Assembly (NCBI RefSeq): GCF_036108815.1
Contig: NZ_CP107985.1
Location: 9,049,501-9,113,500, forward strand
Length of the DNA stretch: 64,000 nucleotides
From: Streptomyces sp. NBC_00353
GTDB taxonomy: Bacteria; Actinomycetota; Actinomycetes; Streptomycetales; Streptomycetaceae
Reading direction: 5' to 3'
Shown: piece by piece, positions 42,608 to 51,197 of the stretch
How the letters are laid out: each line of letters starts with the position of its first letter
Numbering within the stretch: the stretch's first letter is position 1
Program-made: the position numbers and the translations under genes
Notes under the pieces: model-generated
The model's input: the letters and a program-made list of their open reading frames with translations, nothing else
What the model was told of the DNA's origin: nothing
Database searches by the model: none

Positions 42608-44472
42608 CCGGCGCCTCCCTTCCGCTCGTCGTCGACGATCTCCGCATCGACGACGTCCTCCTCGCCGGTGCCAGGGCCCCCAGCCGTGCTGCTGTCGGCC
42701 GCGCTGCCCCCACCGGCTTCGCCCTGTGTCTGTGCGTACAGGGCGGTGCCGATCCGCTGCGCGGCCGCACTTGCCTTCTCGGTGGCGGTGCGGATCTCGG
42801 TGGTGTCCTCGCCCTTGAGTTTCTCCTTCAGCTCGGTGAGCGCGGTCTCCACCTCCGTCTTCACGTCGCCGGGGATCTTTTCCGCGTTGTCCTGCAGCAG
42901 CTTCTCGGTCTGGTAGACCAGGGACTCCGCCCGGTTGCGGGTCTCGGCGGCCTCCCTGTGCTGTCGGTCCTCCTCCGCGTACTGCTCGGCCTCCTGCACC
43001 ATGCGGTCGATGTCGTCCCTGGGCAGCGAGGAGCCACCGGTGACGGTCATCTTCTGCTCCTTGCCGGTGCCGAGGTCCTTGGCAGCGACGTGCATGATGC
43101 CGTTGGCGTCGATGTCGAACGCGACCTCGATCTGCGGGACACCACGCGGGGCCGGCGGCAGACCGGTCAGCTCGAAGACGCCGAGCTTCTTGTTGTACGC
43201 CGCGATCTCGCGCTCGCCCTGGTAGACCTGGATCTGCACCGACGGCTGGTTGTCCTCGGCCGTCGTGAAGATCTCGGACCGCTTGGTCGGGATCGTGGTG
43301 TTGCGCTCGATGAGCTTCGTCATGATGCCGCCCTTGGTCTCGATACCGAGGGACAGCGGCGTGACGTCGAGGAGCAGAACGTCCTTGACCTCACCCTTGA
43401 GGACACCAGCCTGGAGCGAGGCACCGATGGCGACGACCTCGTCGGGGTTCACACCCTTGTGCGGATCCTTGGAGGTCAGTCCCTTCACCAGCTCGGTCAC
43501 TGCCGGCATCCGCGTCGAACCGCCGACCAGGATCACATGATCGATGTCCGACACCTTGATCCTGGCGTCCTTGATCGCGTTGTGGAACGGACCTTTGCAG
43601 CGCTCCAGCAGGGCGGCCGTGAGCTGCTCGAACTGCGCACGTGTCAGCTTCTCGTCCAGATGCAGCGGGCCCTCGGCAGAAGCCGAGATGTAGGGCAGGT
43701 TGATCGTCGTCTCGGTCGCGGACGACAGTTCGATCTTCGCCTTCTCGGCGGCCTCGCGCAGACGCTGCAGCGCCATCTTGTCCTTGGACAGGTCGACGCC
43801 GTAGCCGTTCTTGAACTGCTTCACCAGGTGGTCGACGATCTGCTGGTCCCAGTCGTCACCGCCGAGGTGCGTGTCGCCATTGGTCGCCTTGACCTCCACC
43901 AGGCCCTCGCCGATCTCCAGCAGGGACACGTCGAAGGTGCCGCCACCGAGGTCGAACACGAGGATCGTCTGGTCGTTCTCCTTGTCCAGACCGTAGGCCA
44001 GCGCCGCGGACGTCGGCTCGTTGATGATGCGCAGGACGTTCAGGCCCGCGATGTGGCCCGCCTCCTTGGTCGCGGTGCGCTGAGAGTCGTTGAAGTACGC
44101 CGGGACGGTGATCACCGCGTCGGTGACGTCCTCCCCGAGATGTGCTTCGGCGTCCCGCTTCAGCTTCTGCAGCACGCGTGCGGAGATCTCCTGCGCGGTG
44201 TACCGCTTGCCATCGATGTCGCCGGACTCGGGGAAACGCCACTGCGCCTCTCCCATGTGCCGCTTGACCGACCGCGCGGTGCGCTCGACATTCGTCACCG
44301 CCTGTCGCTTGGCGATCTCGCCGACGAGCACCTCACCCGTCTTGGCGAACGCCACCACCGACGGAGTGGTCCGCGCACCCTCGGTATTCGCAATGACCGT
44401 CGGCTCACCGGCCTCGAGCACAGACACCACGGAGTTCGTCGTTCCCAGGTCAACACCCACAGCCCGTGCCAT
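42604..44472 (-). CDS. dnaK: Molecular chaperone DnaK (probably a second copy)
   Basis: The 622-residue Hsp70 starts [18 protein letters not shown] with the ATPase signatures DLGTTNS (about 8-14), [13 protein letters not shown] (about 143), [14 protein letters not shown] (about 171) and [13 protein letters not shown] (about 319). The linker [14 protein letters not shown] precedes the substrate-binding domain, and the C-terminus has the typical [13 protein letters not shown]. The ATG at 44472 is five bases from GGGAGG. The gene is coupled to grpE, lacks dnaJ/hspR partners, and has a HAIR-like element over its -35 region. The flanking truncated genes suggest an accessory rather than the housekeeping locus. 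Confidence 0.93.
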   Translation of the reverse strand: MARAVGVDLGTTNSVVSVLEAGEPTVIANTEGARTTPSVVAFAKTGEVLVGEIAKRQAVTNVERTARSVKRHMGEAQWRFPESGDIDGKRYTAQEISARVLQKLKRDAEAHLGEDVTDAVITVPAYFNDSQRTATKEAGHIAGLNVLRIINEPTSAALAYGLDKENDQTILVFDLGGGTFDVSLLEIGEGLVEVKATNGDTHLGGDDWDQQIVDHLVKQFKNGYGVDLSKDKMALQRLREAAEKAKIELSSATETTINLPYISASAEGPLHLDEKLTRAQFEQLTAALLERCKGPFHNAIKDARIKVSDIDHVILVGGSTRMPAVTELVKGLTSKDPHKGVNPDEVVAIGASLQAGVLKGEVKDVLLLDVTPLSLGIETKGGIMTKLIERNTTIPTKRSEIFTTAEDNQPSVQIQVYQGEREIAAYNKKLGVFELTGLPPAPRGVPQIEVAFDIDANGIMHVAAKDLGTGKEQKMTVTGGSSLPRDDIDRMVQEAEQYAEEDRQHREAAETRNRAESLVYQTEKLLQDNAEKIPGDVKTEVETALTELKEKLKGEDTTEIRTATEKASAAAQRIGTALYAQTQGEAGGGSAADSSTAGGPGTGEEDVVDAEIVDDERKGGAG

Positions 44473-44511
44473 CACTGCCTCCCTTTCCCGGCAATGCTTG
44501 ATGCCCTTCCA

Positions 44512-44541
44512 TTGATAAAACCTGAGTGCACCTGGGTCAAG
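44512..44541 (-). promoter_or_regulatory. dnaK promoter with overlapping HAIR (HspR) element
   Basis: On the minus strand, TTGACC (-35, 44535-44540), a 17-base spacer and TATCAA (-10, 44512-44517). The HAIR-like inverted repeat CTTGACC-N7-ACTCAGG occupies 44521-44541, against the consensus CTTGAGT-N7-ACTCAAG (5 of 7 and 6 of 7 matches). HspR bound here would block the promoter. Confidence 0.7.
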
Positions 44542-44799
44542 TGTGGTCCTCCCTGGCCTGCCGCAGTGCGGTGTTCGGGCCAGCCTGCTCGGGGGCCGCG
44601 CTCACATCGCGGCGTTGCCTGTTGTTGTGCCTGCGCAACCTCTCGATCTGCTGGACGAGGCGGTCCACGCGGTCGGCAAGATCGCGGCGGTCCTCCAGAT
44701 ACGGGCGCGCGTGAGCGAGCGGCTCGATGAGGCGGGCGGCGTCGCTGAGGTCGATCCTGCAATTCGGGGGCGAACCGGTTCGGAGTGCCGGGCGGCCAT
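44537..44799 (-). pseudogene. Small coiled-coil gene broken by a frameshift
   Basis: An ATG at 44799 with AGGGAG upstream starts MAARHSEPVRPRIAG, and after a frame change around 44755 the downstream frame reads IDLSDAARLIEPLAHARPYL followed by DRVDRLVQQIERLRRHNNR and ends with TGA at 44537-44539. The second frame has very high third-position GC and a leucine/arginine heptad pattern but no start codon of its own. Together they look like a ~85-residue coiled-coil protein disrupted by a one-base change. Its end overlaps the dnaK promoter/HAIR element. Function is unknown; position suggests heat-shock association. Confidence 0.45.
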
Positions 44800-44882
44800 C
44801 GTGTTACTCCCTGGGGCCATTGTCCCCGTTCGCCAAGTCACCGGCCTGCTCGCCGGTGCTTCGACCCTGCGGGCCTGCCCTG

Positions 44883-45098
44883 ATGAGCACCGACCCGTTC
44901 CGTGAGCTCGAACGACTCACCCAGCAGTTCGCCGGTGGCACCTGGTCACGGCCCACGGTGATGCCGATGGACGCGTACCGCGAGGGCGACGAGTACGTGG
45001 TCCCCTTCGGCCTTCCCGGAGTCACCCCCGACTTGATTGACATCGACGCCGAACATGCTGACCAAGAAGGCGGAGCGCCGGCCCACGCCCAACGGTGA
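44883..45098 (+). pseudogene. Hsp20/alpha-crystallin small heat-shock protein, frameshifted
   Basis: The first 55 codons match the N-terminus of actinobacterial Hsp20: STDPFRELERLTQQFAGGTW, MPMDAYREGDEYVVPFGLPGV, TPDLIDIDAE. At about 45050 the frame leaves homology, but the next frame continues it: NMLTKKAERRPTPNGDERR, as expected for the beta strand after IDIDAE. The rest of the alpha-crystallin domain, including the terminal G-V-L motif and I-x-I tail, is not found further on. So the gene has a frameshift and a 3' deletion or decay and yields only a 71-residue unrelated-tailed product. It lies on the opposite strand from dnaK-grpE. Confidence 0.75.
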
Positions 45099-45702
45099 CG
45101 AGCGCCGAAACCACCGCCGAGCAGGGGCACCGGTTCCGCGTCACGGAGCTTCCCGCGGCCGACCGGTGCGAGTGCCGGCAGAGTCCGATGAGTACGCCGC
45201 CTCGCCGACGATGTGATCAATCCCCAGGAGCAAGTCACCACCGGGCTACAAAGGATGCGAACTCAGCCCGGTCGGCCCGACTGACGCGAGAGGACATCCG
45301 GGGACGTGTCCGCGCCGGAGAGGTCTCCCCTTTCCTCGTCGGCAGGGCCTCCCGTGCAGATCTCCAGGAGTGTGACGGTTGAGGTCGGTTCGATCGCGCA
45401 CGGGGCCGTGCGGCCGTGGTCGGCGTCGATCGCCCGGCCGGCCCTGTGGACGACGGGATTGGAGCCGTCGGACATGTCTGCGGTGGTGCGGCGGTCCCGG
45501 AGTGGTCGGCGGCTGCAAGAAGAGCCGGCGAGGCCCGATCGACCGTGGAATCGGCAACCTTCGGCTGTTTCAGGGGCGCGCCTTGCTGAGGGAAATTCTC
45601 GACGGCGCGATGGAGACCAGGACCGGGCTTACAGCATCGCGAAGGGGCTCGGACGAGGCGCCAGGTCCTGCCGTCCTCGCAACAAGACAAAGAGGAGAGG
45701 TC
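45099..45702. other. Decayed region after hsp20
   Basis: 604 bases without a complete gene. A plus-strand tail reading RLADDVINPQEQVTTGLQRM and ending PGRPD (about 45200-45292) looks like the C-terminus of a lost gene. Nothing else was supported. Confidence 0.4.
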
Positions 45703-46074
45703 ATGGCGCGGGTGGTAGTGGAGGGCACCGATATCGTTGTTCGCCTGTCATGGTGGGAGAAGGTGGTGACACGCCACGGCGATGTGCGGGTACCGGGATC
45801 GGCACTTCGCCGGCTGTATCTCGAGCCCGACTGGTGGCGGGCGCTTCGCGGAGGGCGCGGTCGCGGCACCTGGATTCCTGGACGGCTGTGCGCGGGTATC
45901 CGCCCACTTCCGGAGGGACAGGACTTCGCGTTGGTACGGACCGGCGGGCCGGTGCTGTGTGTGGAACTGCGCCGGGGTGCACCGTTCAGCAGGCTGGCGA
46001 TCTCCGTCCCCGACCCTGAGAGGGCCATGCGGGTACTGCTGCCGCTGGTGCCGCGGGATCGTCTGGGAACGTGA
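45703..46074 (+). CDS. Small hypothetical protein
   Basis: The ATG at 45703 follows AGAGGAGAGG. The 123-residue protein reads like a single beta-rich domain: ARVVVEGTDIVVRLSWWEKVVTRHGDVRVPGSALRRLYLEPDWWRALRGGRGRGTWIPGRLCAGIRP, then DFALVRTGGPVLCVELRRGAPFSRLAISVPDPERAMRVLLPLV. The pattern of strands followed by a last helix is compatible with a PH-like fold, as in other small actinobacterial proteins, but no family was confirmed. Stand-alone gene in the stress island. Confidence 0.6.
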   Translation: MARVVVEGTDIVVRLSWWEKVVTRHGDVRVPGSALRRLYLEPDWWRALRGGRGRGTWIPGRLCAGIRPLPEGQDFALVRTGGPVLCVELRRGAPFSRLAISVPDPERAMRVLLPLVPRDRLGT

Positions 46075-46430
46075 GTGCGTGATTTGATGCCGCTGATCGG
46101 ATCCTCCGTGGCAGGGCCGACTCGTCCCTGCCCGTCCGGGACCTGAGCCCGGCGAACTGTGCCCCGCTGGAGCCGCCACCCGGACGGGGGAATCGGCAGC
46201 AGGTGTCGCCGCCTTGTGCGGCACGGGACATGTGATCCCGGACGGTTCTGCCACACCGCATCGAACCGACCCGGAACCGACCAGGTGCGCGACCGGCCGT
46301 TGGGGTGCGTGCGCCCCTACGCCCCTTCGCCCGGTTGCTCGTGTGCGCGCCACCTCACCGATTGCGGCCTCAGAGTGATCGGCGCAGGGTTGGTACGTCA
46401 GTCCCCCTCACAGTGAAGGACAGCATCGTT
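46075..46430. other. Intergenic region
   Basis: 356 bases, no supported gene; it must contain the promoter of the CsbD gene. No clear sigma-B-type promoter was found. Confidence 0.4.
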
Positions 46431-46604
46431 ATGAGTAAGGCAAAGGCGAAGGCCAAGCAGGTCAAGGGCAAGCTGAAGGAAACCGCTGGCGATGCCATGG
46501 GCGACAAGGGCATGCAGGCAGAGGGCCGCAGTGAGCGATTGACGGGCAAGGCCCAGGAGACCGCAGCCAAGGCGGCTGAGCGGTTGAAGAAGTCCGGACG
46601 GTAG
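46431..46604 (+). CDS. CsbD-family stress protein
   Basis: A 57-residue, highly charged protein: SKAKAKAKQVKGKLKETAGDAMGDKGMQAEGRSERLTGKAQE. This is the CsbD-like pattern (K-Q-x-K-G-x-x-K-E-x-x-G and later G-x-x-E-x-x-x-G-K). CsbD proteins are abundant, intrinsically flexible general-stress proteins of unknown mechanism. It lies in the stress-island region. Confidence 0.8.
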   Translation: MSKAKAKAKQVKGKLKETAGDAMGDKGMQAEGRSERLTGKAQETAAKAAERLKKSGR

Positions 46605-47498
46605 TCGCCTGGGCGCAGGAAGGACCGCGCAGCCGGGGTGACGGCATCCGGGCTTCACGCTCGCGCGCCGGAGTTTCAGATTTCGGTGCTACTGAACTTC
46701 GCCGGCGTTCAGCGAACGCCGAGTCCGAGTCGCTTGCAACACCGGTTCGGAGGCTGATCACCCGTCAGGCACGCCTCTCCACAGGTGGAGTCGTCGTGCC
46801 CGGCCCGTCGTCCCGCGCCTGCCATGGCTGTTCTTACCGAGCGTTCGTCCTTGCGCAAAGGGCAGCCATGGCGGGGTGGGCGGGTTCACAAGCCCGCCCC
46901 TACTCGTCGTCACACGACCCGGGTGCCCGAAGGTCGGACAGCTCATGCTGCGGAGCCAAGGGTTCGGCAAGGAGCGTTCCATGGTGCCGGTCGGAAAGAG
47001 GAACCGGTGGTGCTCCGTGCAGAGCGGCCGTGAGAGAAGCGGAAGGCCCCACCGCCGGCCTCGGAGCGGCACGCGGAGTAAGGACTCGTCATCCCGCCGG
47101 GCGCCGAGCAACTGCCGTTCGGCGTCGCAGCCACCGGATGGTTGGAAGACCGGTTCGAGGGCCGGTGACGCGGCGCCCTCGCAATCCCATAGGTGGCGAC
47201 ACCCTGCTGTGACGTTGTTCTGCCTGGAGCGGGGCAGCCTCAACGGCTGGGAAGCGATTCTCGGCAACTCGGTGTGGGCCGAATGGCGAGGGGTCGACTC
47301 CCACCGATACCAGCTTGTGGGCGTGCCGGTCCGCAGGGAAGCGGGAACGCGGGGGTGTGCCTGGGGCGTGGCTGCGCCGGGGAGGTGAGTGCCGTGTCCG
47401 TCTTCGCGCGCAGAGCGCGGGTTTTGCCTCCTTGGCCTGTTGTCTGGGTGTCTGCGGTTCCGTTCGCAGAGGGCGACGAACCCGATGAAGGGACTGTC
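46605..47498. other. Long intergenic region without a convincing gene
   Basis: 894 bases. Several open frames are present on both strands but have no ribosome-binding sites, no GC-3 bias pattern and no recognisable motifs. Likely decayed DNA. Confidence 0.45.
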
Positions 47499-48062
47499 AT
47501 GGGACACGGCGGCAATGTGATCGCGGAGTTCACGGCCGATCATCGTGAGCTGGAGGAGTTGTTCGCGCAGATCGAAGCGCAGCCGGTCGACCATCCGCGG
47601 CGACGTGAGCTGGCGGACCGGCTGACCGCAGAACTTGTACGGCACTCCGTCGCCGAGGAGATGTACCTGTATCCGACGGTACGCAAGCACGTACCGCACG
47701 GTGGGGCACTGGCGGACAAGGAACTAGCCGATCACGCCAAGGTCGAGCAGATGCTCAAGGACCTCGAAGATCTGCCCGCCGACGATCCGCAGTTCAACGA
47801 CATCGTTGCGAAGCTCAAGTTCGAGGTCGCCTCCCACGTGCGTGAGGAGGAGCACGAGCTGTTCCCGAGACTCGCGGAGTCGTTTTCGTCCGACAAGCTG
47901 GACGAGCTGGGGCGGCTGGTGCGCCGGGCCAAGGAGATGGCCCCCACCCGACCGCACCCCTCCCTCCCGAACACCCCGCCCGCCAACAAACTGCTCGCGC
48001 CCGGCGTCGGACTGGTGGACCGCGTACGCGACCTGCTCAGCAGCCGCACGCCTACAGGTTGA
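47499..48062 (+). CDS. Hemerythrin/HHE-domain protein
   Basis: The ATG at 47499 follows AAGGGA. The 187-residue protein has the HHE metal-binding pattern in its first 130 residues: FTADHRELEELFAQIE, ELVRHSVAEEMYLYPTVRKHVP, DHAKVEQMLKDLE and VASHVREEEHELFPRL, so the His/Glu ligands for a di-iron site are present. The C-terminal 45 residues are a Pro-rich linker plus short helix. Such proteins sense or store oxygen or nitric oxide or act in stress responses. It is monocistronic. Confidence 0.85.
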   Translation: MGHGGNVIAEFTADHRELEELFAQIEAQPVDHPRRRELADRLTAELVRHSVAEEMYLYPTVRKHVPHGGALADKELADHAKVEQMLKDLEDLPADDPQFNDIVAKLKFEVASHVREEEHELFPRLAESFSSDKLDELGRLVRRAKEMAPTRPHPSLPNTPPANKLLAPGVGLVDRVRDLLSSRTPTG

Positions 48063-48225
48063 ACCGTCAGCCAGTGTCCGCAAGTGAGTCCTGAACGTCT
48101 GCGTATGCGATCACGGCCGGCTCGCGTAAGGATCGGATTACGGGCGGTGGCCCGGTTGCGCCCCGACCTCGCGAGGGTCGGTCCCTTCCCCGGCGCTCCG
48201 GTCCGCTTCCCGGCCCACACTGGTC
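48063..48225. other. Short gap before the Ku remnant
   Basis: Upstream bases do not extend the Ku reading frame; this is where the missing Ku sequence would be expected. Confidence 0.4.
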
Positions 48226-48426
48226 GTGGACCTGATGGCCGCCCTGAACGCCTCGGTGGAGGCGGCCGGGAAGAGCCGTTGTGAGCACGCCGGGGACGCC
48301 ACTGTGCACGAGATGCGGCCCAGCAGGAAACCGGCTGCGAAGAAGACTGTTCCGGCGAAGAAGACAGCAACTGCGAAGAAGAGCATGGCCAGGAAGGCGT
48401 CCGCGAGGAAGCGCAGCGCGTCCTGA
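48226..48426 (+). pseudogene. C-terminal fragment of a Ku DNA-end-binding protein
   Basis: About 66 codons read VDLMAALNASVEAAGKSRCE, then a Lys/Ala-rich tail (RKPAAKKTVPAKKTATAKKS). The D-L-M-x-A-L-x-x-S-V motif followed by a basic Ala/Lys tail is the end of actinobacterial Ku proteins of the non-homologous end-joining pathway. The Ku core (about 250 residues) is absent and no start with a ribosome-binding site exists. Confidence 0.6.
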
Positions 48427-48592
48427 CCGAACGCGGTCACCGTCGTGGTAAGCCCTGCCGTAGGGCTGCTGCGACACCTGGTCCGGCAGCGGCTGCGCCC
48501 TGACCTGGCCGCAGCCAAGGGTGATTGACCACCCAACACTGCGGGGATGTCCGTACCGCCCAAGTGCTGAGGTTTGCTCCTACCCTCGTCAC

Positions 48593-48907
48593 ATGACCGA
48601 GAACGAGATCAAACTCAAGGCCATCGCGGCGCTCACCGCACTGCGCAGCGGGGTCGGAACCGACTATGTCTCGGACCTGCTCGGCGAAGTGGTTCCCGAG
48701 CATTTCATCGTGCCTGCCGCCGCGGGTCCGCGTGAGGTCGGGCTATCTGTTCTGGGCCAGCTCTCCCAGCCGCTCAGCGCACTGATCACCGGATTCGTGA
48801 TCGCGTTCCAGGCCGTTGCGGACGCCTATGACGAGACAGTACCTGTGACATCGACGGAAGAAATTCTTCAGGCCCTTGCACTCGAACTCGCGCGCGAATC
48901 AGATTGA
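48593..48907 (+). CDS. Small hypothetical protein
   Basis: The 104-residue protein, ATG 48593, has mainly helical composition with a hydrophobic central segment (PLSALITGFVIAFQAVADAY) and an acidic C-terminus. Third-position GC is high, supporting coding. No family was recognised and the ribosome-binding site is weak. Confidence 0.5.
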   Translation: MTENEIKLKAIAALTALRSGVGTDYVSDLLGEVVPEHFIVPAAAGPREVGLSVLGQLSQPLSALITGFVIAFQAVADAYDETVPVTSTEEILQALALELARESD

Positions 48908-48959
48908 ACCGTTCTCGAAGCCGACTCGCGCTCTCGCGTATCCGCACGTCGATCCGGTA

Positions 48960-49190
48960 TCAGACCGGTAGCTCGATAACCAGTTCGAAGCGGGTGGTCG
49001 TCTCGGGCGACAGCGGCAGGGTTGCCCCGGTGACCGAGGGGCGCTTCGGCCGGTCGAGCTTTCGTGGCTCGATGCTTTCGTGCAGCTCCCAGGCTCGAGG
49101 GTCGGCGATCGTCTGAGTGACCGGCTACCGCGGGCTCCGACAGCCAGGCCAGGTCTACGGTCAGTTGGGCGGGGCGCGGGACGGCGTGGA
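48960..49190 (-). pseudogene. Frameshifted remnant of an unidentified gene
   Basis: On the minus strand a frame ending with TGA at 48960-48962 reads TIADPRAWELHESIEPRKLD followed by RPKRPSVTGATLPL and ends TRFELVIELPV. Just upstream in another frame is VPRPAQLTVDLAWLSEPAVAG. Both stretches have coding character and join smoothly at about 49108, so a frameshift separates them. No start codon is available. Family not recognised. Confidence 0.45.
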
Positions 49191-49299
49191 CGCCTCGTTC
49201 CGCGCTGGGGCGCCGTCAACTTCCAGCGGGCCAAGACCTGGCTGCAGGAGGCCCGCCCTCGCATCACGGGAAGACCTGGGGAGCGGGCCACGCGGATAT

Positions 49300-49809
49300 T
49301 CAGGCTCCCACAGTCCCGTCGAGCCCTTCACGCAGAAGGTCCGCGTGTCCGTTGTGGCGGCCGTACTCGAGGAGGACGTGCACCATCACCATCCGCAGCG
49401 ATACTTCCTCGTCCCATCGTGGCTGGTACCCGGCCAGGTCGAGAGAGTCAGCCTCCCGCTCGATGGAGCGCGACTTCTCCACTTCGGCCTCCCAGGCATC
49501 GAACGCCTCGCCCCTGGTTGACGCGCTTGCGTCGTACGCCGCCTGGAAGTCGGTCTTGTCGGACCAGACCATGGGCGCGTCGTTGTCCTCGAACACTCGA
49601 CGGAACCAAGCGCGTTCCACCTCCGCCATGTGCCGTACCAGACCGAGCAGCGAAAGTGTCGACGGCGGCATCGAGCGCTGCCGCAGTTCCTCGTCGGCAA
49701 GCCCTTCGCACTTCATGGCGAGGGTCGCGCGGTGGTAGTCGAGGAAGGCCCGCAGCATGTCGCGTTCGCTGCCAAAACTGGGCGGTCCTATGCGATTGTC
49801 GCTGGTCAC
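49300..49809 (-). CDS. DinB/DUF664-family protein (mycothiol-dependent type)
   Basis: The 169-residue protein has the DinB four-helix pattern: SERDMLRAFLDYHRATLAMKCEGLADEELRQRSMPPSTLSLLGLVRHMAEVERAWFRRVF (about 13-73) and a C-terminal SLRMVMVHVLLEYGRHNGHADLLREGLDGTVGA. The three metal-ligand histidines are H near 60 (RHMAEVE), H near 144 (MVHVLLE) and H near 152-155 (RHNGHAD). DUF664 proteins of actinobacteria are likely thiol transferases using mycothiol. A second DUF664 gene lies 400 bases away in divergent orientation. Confidence 0.85.
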   Translation of the reverse strand: MTSDNRIGPPSFGSERDMLRAFLDYHRATLAMKCEGLADEELRQRSMPPSTLSLLGLVRHMAEVERAWFRRVFEDNDAPMVWSDKTDFQAAYDASASTRGEAFDAWEAEVEKSRSIEREADSLDLAGYQPRWDEEVSLRMVMVHVLLEYGRHNGHADLLREGLDGTVGA

Positions 49810-50211
49810 TGGTCGTACCCCTCGTCCGTGGCCGTATCTCGGAGCCCAGTATCCACTCCCTTCGGCCGGTCCCGGGGGAGGGCCGTCCGGCGCACCCGAC
49901 CGTCACCACGGGCCGTGAACGGCACGGGACCCGCCCCGGGGGCTATCGCTGGTGCCCGATCAGTCGGCGAACGCATCGAGTGGGCAGGAGCGCACGCCCT
50001 CTGCACGGGTGATCGAGAAGCTCGGGCTCGCGCGACGCCGGATCAGGCTGCTGAGCGTGGTGCATGAGGCCGGGCACGTGTGGTCACGGCGGCAGTGGGC
50101 TGGGGCCGTCGAAGGTGTAGACCGCGGTGTGGCGAGGCAAAGTTCCTGCAGCACCATTCTGCGTTGCCCTTCAGAGCCTGGTTGTCAGTGCCGGATGGAA
50201 GACTTCCCGGC
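49810..50211. other. Divergent intergenic region between the two DUF664 genes
   Basis: 402 bases without a supported gene; holds both promoters. No palindromic operator was seen. Confidence 0.4.
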
Positions 50212-50811
50212 ATGATCGAACCGAACCCGAAAGCGGATCTTCTCCGTTACCTGCAAGACGCTCGTGACGCCCTGTTGTGGAAGCTCGACGGGCTTTCGGA
50301 GTACGACATCCGCCGCCCCCTGACACCCACCGGAACCAACCTGTTGGGACTGGTCAAGCATGTCGCCGGCGTGGAGGTGGGGTACCTCGGCGACACGTTC
50401 GGGCGGCCGTTCTTCGACGACGAGCCGCCGCCCTGGTGGTACACGGAGGACGCCGAACCCAACGCGGACATGTGGGCAACTGCAGACGAGTCGCGCGAAG
50501 AGATCATCAGGCTGTATCACCAGGCGTGGGAGCACTCGAACAGCACGATCGCGACGCTGACGCTGGACGCGATCGGTCACGTCCCGTGGTGGCCGGAGGC
50601 ACGACGGGAGGTAACACTGCACCACGTCCTGGTGCGTGTGATCGCCGATACCCACCGGCACGCCGGCCACGCCGACATCGTGCGCGAGCTCATCGACGGG
50701 ACCGTCGGGCTGTTGAAGGACAGCGACAACGTGCCGCCAGGCGACGAGGCATGGTGGGAGAACCACCGAAGCCGACTGGAGCGCGTGGCGCGCGAAGCCG
50801 GCAACGGCTGA
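50212..50811 (+). CDS. DinB/DUF664-family protein
   Basis: The ATG at 50212 gives 199 residues. The DinB pattern is clear: KADLLRYLQDARDALLWKLDGLSEYDIRRPLTPTGTNLLGLVKHVAGVEVGYLGDTFGRPF (about 6-66) and VTLHHVLVRVIADTHRHAGHADIVRELIDGTVG near 135-168. The histidine ligands are at KHV, LHHV and HRHAGHAD. It is closely similar in organisation to the gene on its other side but has an extra ~30 residues in the middle and a longer C-terminus; the two are probably paralogues. Confidence 0.85.
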   Translation: MIEPNPKADLLRYLQDARDALLWKLDGLSEYDIRRPLTPTGTNLLGLVKHVAGVEVGYLGDTFGRPFFDDEPPPWWYTEDAEPNADMWATADESREEIIRLYHQAWEHSNSTIATLTLDAIGHVPWWPEARREVTLHHVLVRVIADTHRHAGHADIVRELIDGTVGLLKDSDNVPPGDEAWWENHRSRLERVAREAGNG

Positions 50812-51197
50812 TCCCGCCCTGCTGCCGCCGACCCCACCGGCTGTGCGGTCGGCCATGCGGCGGGCCAGGCCACGGCCGTCCTCGATGCTCAGACGACCGG
50901 CGTGCCGATGGCGCTCGAGCGGATACCCGTGAACGGGGTGCCGATGGGCCGCGTCGCTCTTCACGGTCAGTGGCCGGCTGTTCCGCCTGTCGGCGCGACC
51001 GATCGCCACTGCGACGTGAGCTTTCGCGGCGCGGGCGGGAAGCCCCTGCGGCCCAGCGGTCGCCCTGGCAACACTGGTGGTGCGTGCGTGCACTGCGGTG
51101 CCGACAACCCTGCCGGCCGTGGTTGCCGGGGCATGCGACGGCCCTCGGAACTCCTTGTAGAGTCCCGGGGGCCGTGCAGCACAGAACAGACGCACTG
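50812..51197. other. Intergenic region without a convincing gene
   Basis: 386 bases between convergent genes; several frames open but none with a ribosome-binding site or motif. Confidence 0.4.

Noticed and set aside
42958..44730. 590-codon plus-strand frame opposite dnaK
   Set aside because: Antisense shadow of dnaK.
45263..45475. Minus-strand 70-codon frame starting MSDGSNPVVHRAG
   Set aside because: High GC-3 but no ribosome-binding site, and it lies in a decayed region; coding not demonstrated.
46758..47699. Long minus-strand frame (313 codons)
   Set aside because: Its first part is the antisense of the hemerythrin gene and the rest is Arg/Pro-rich shadow sequence.
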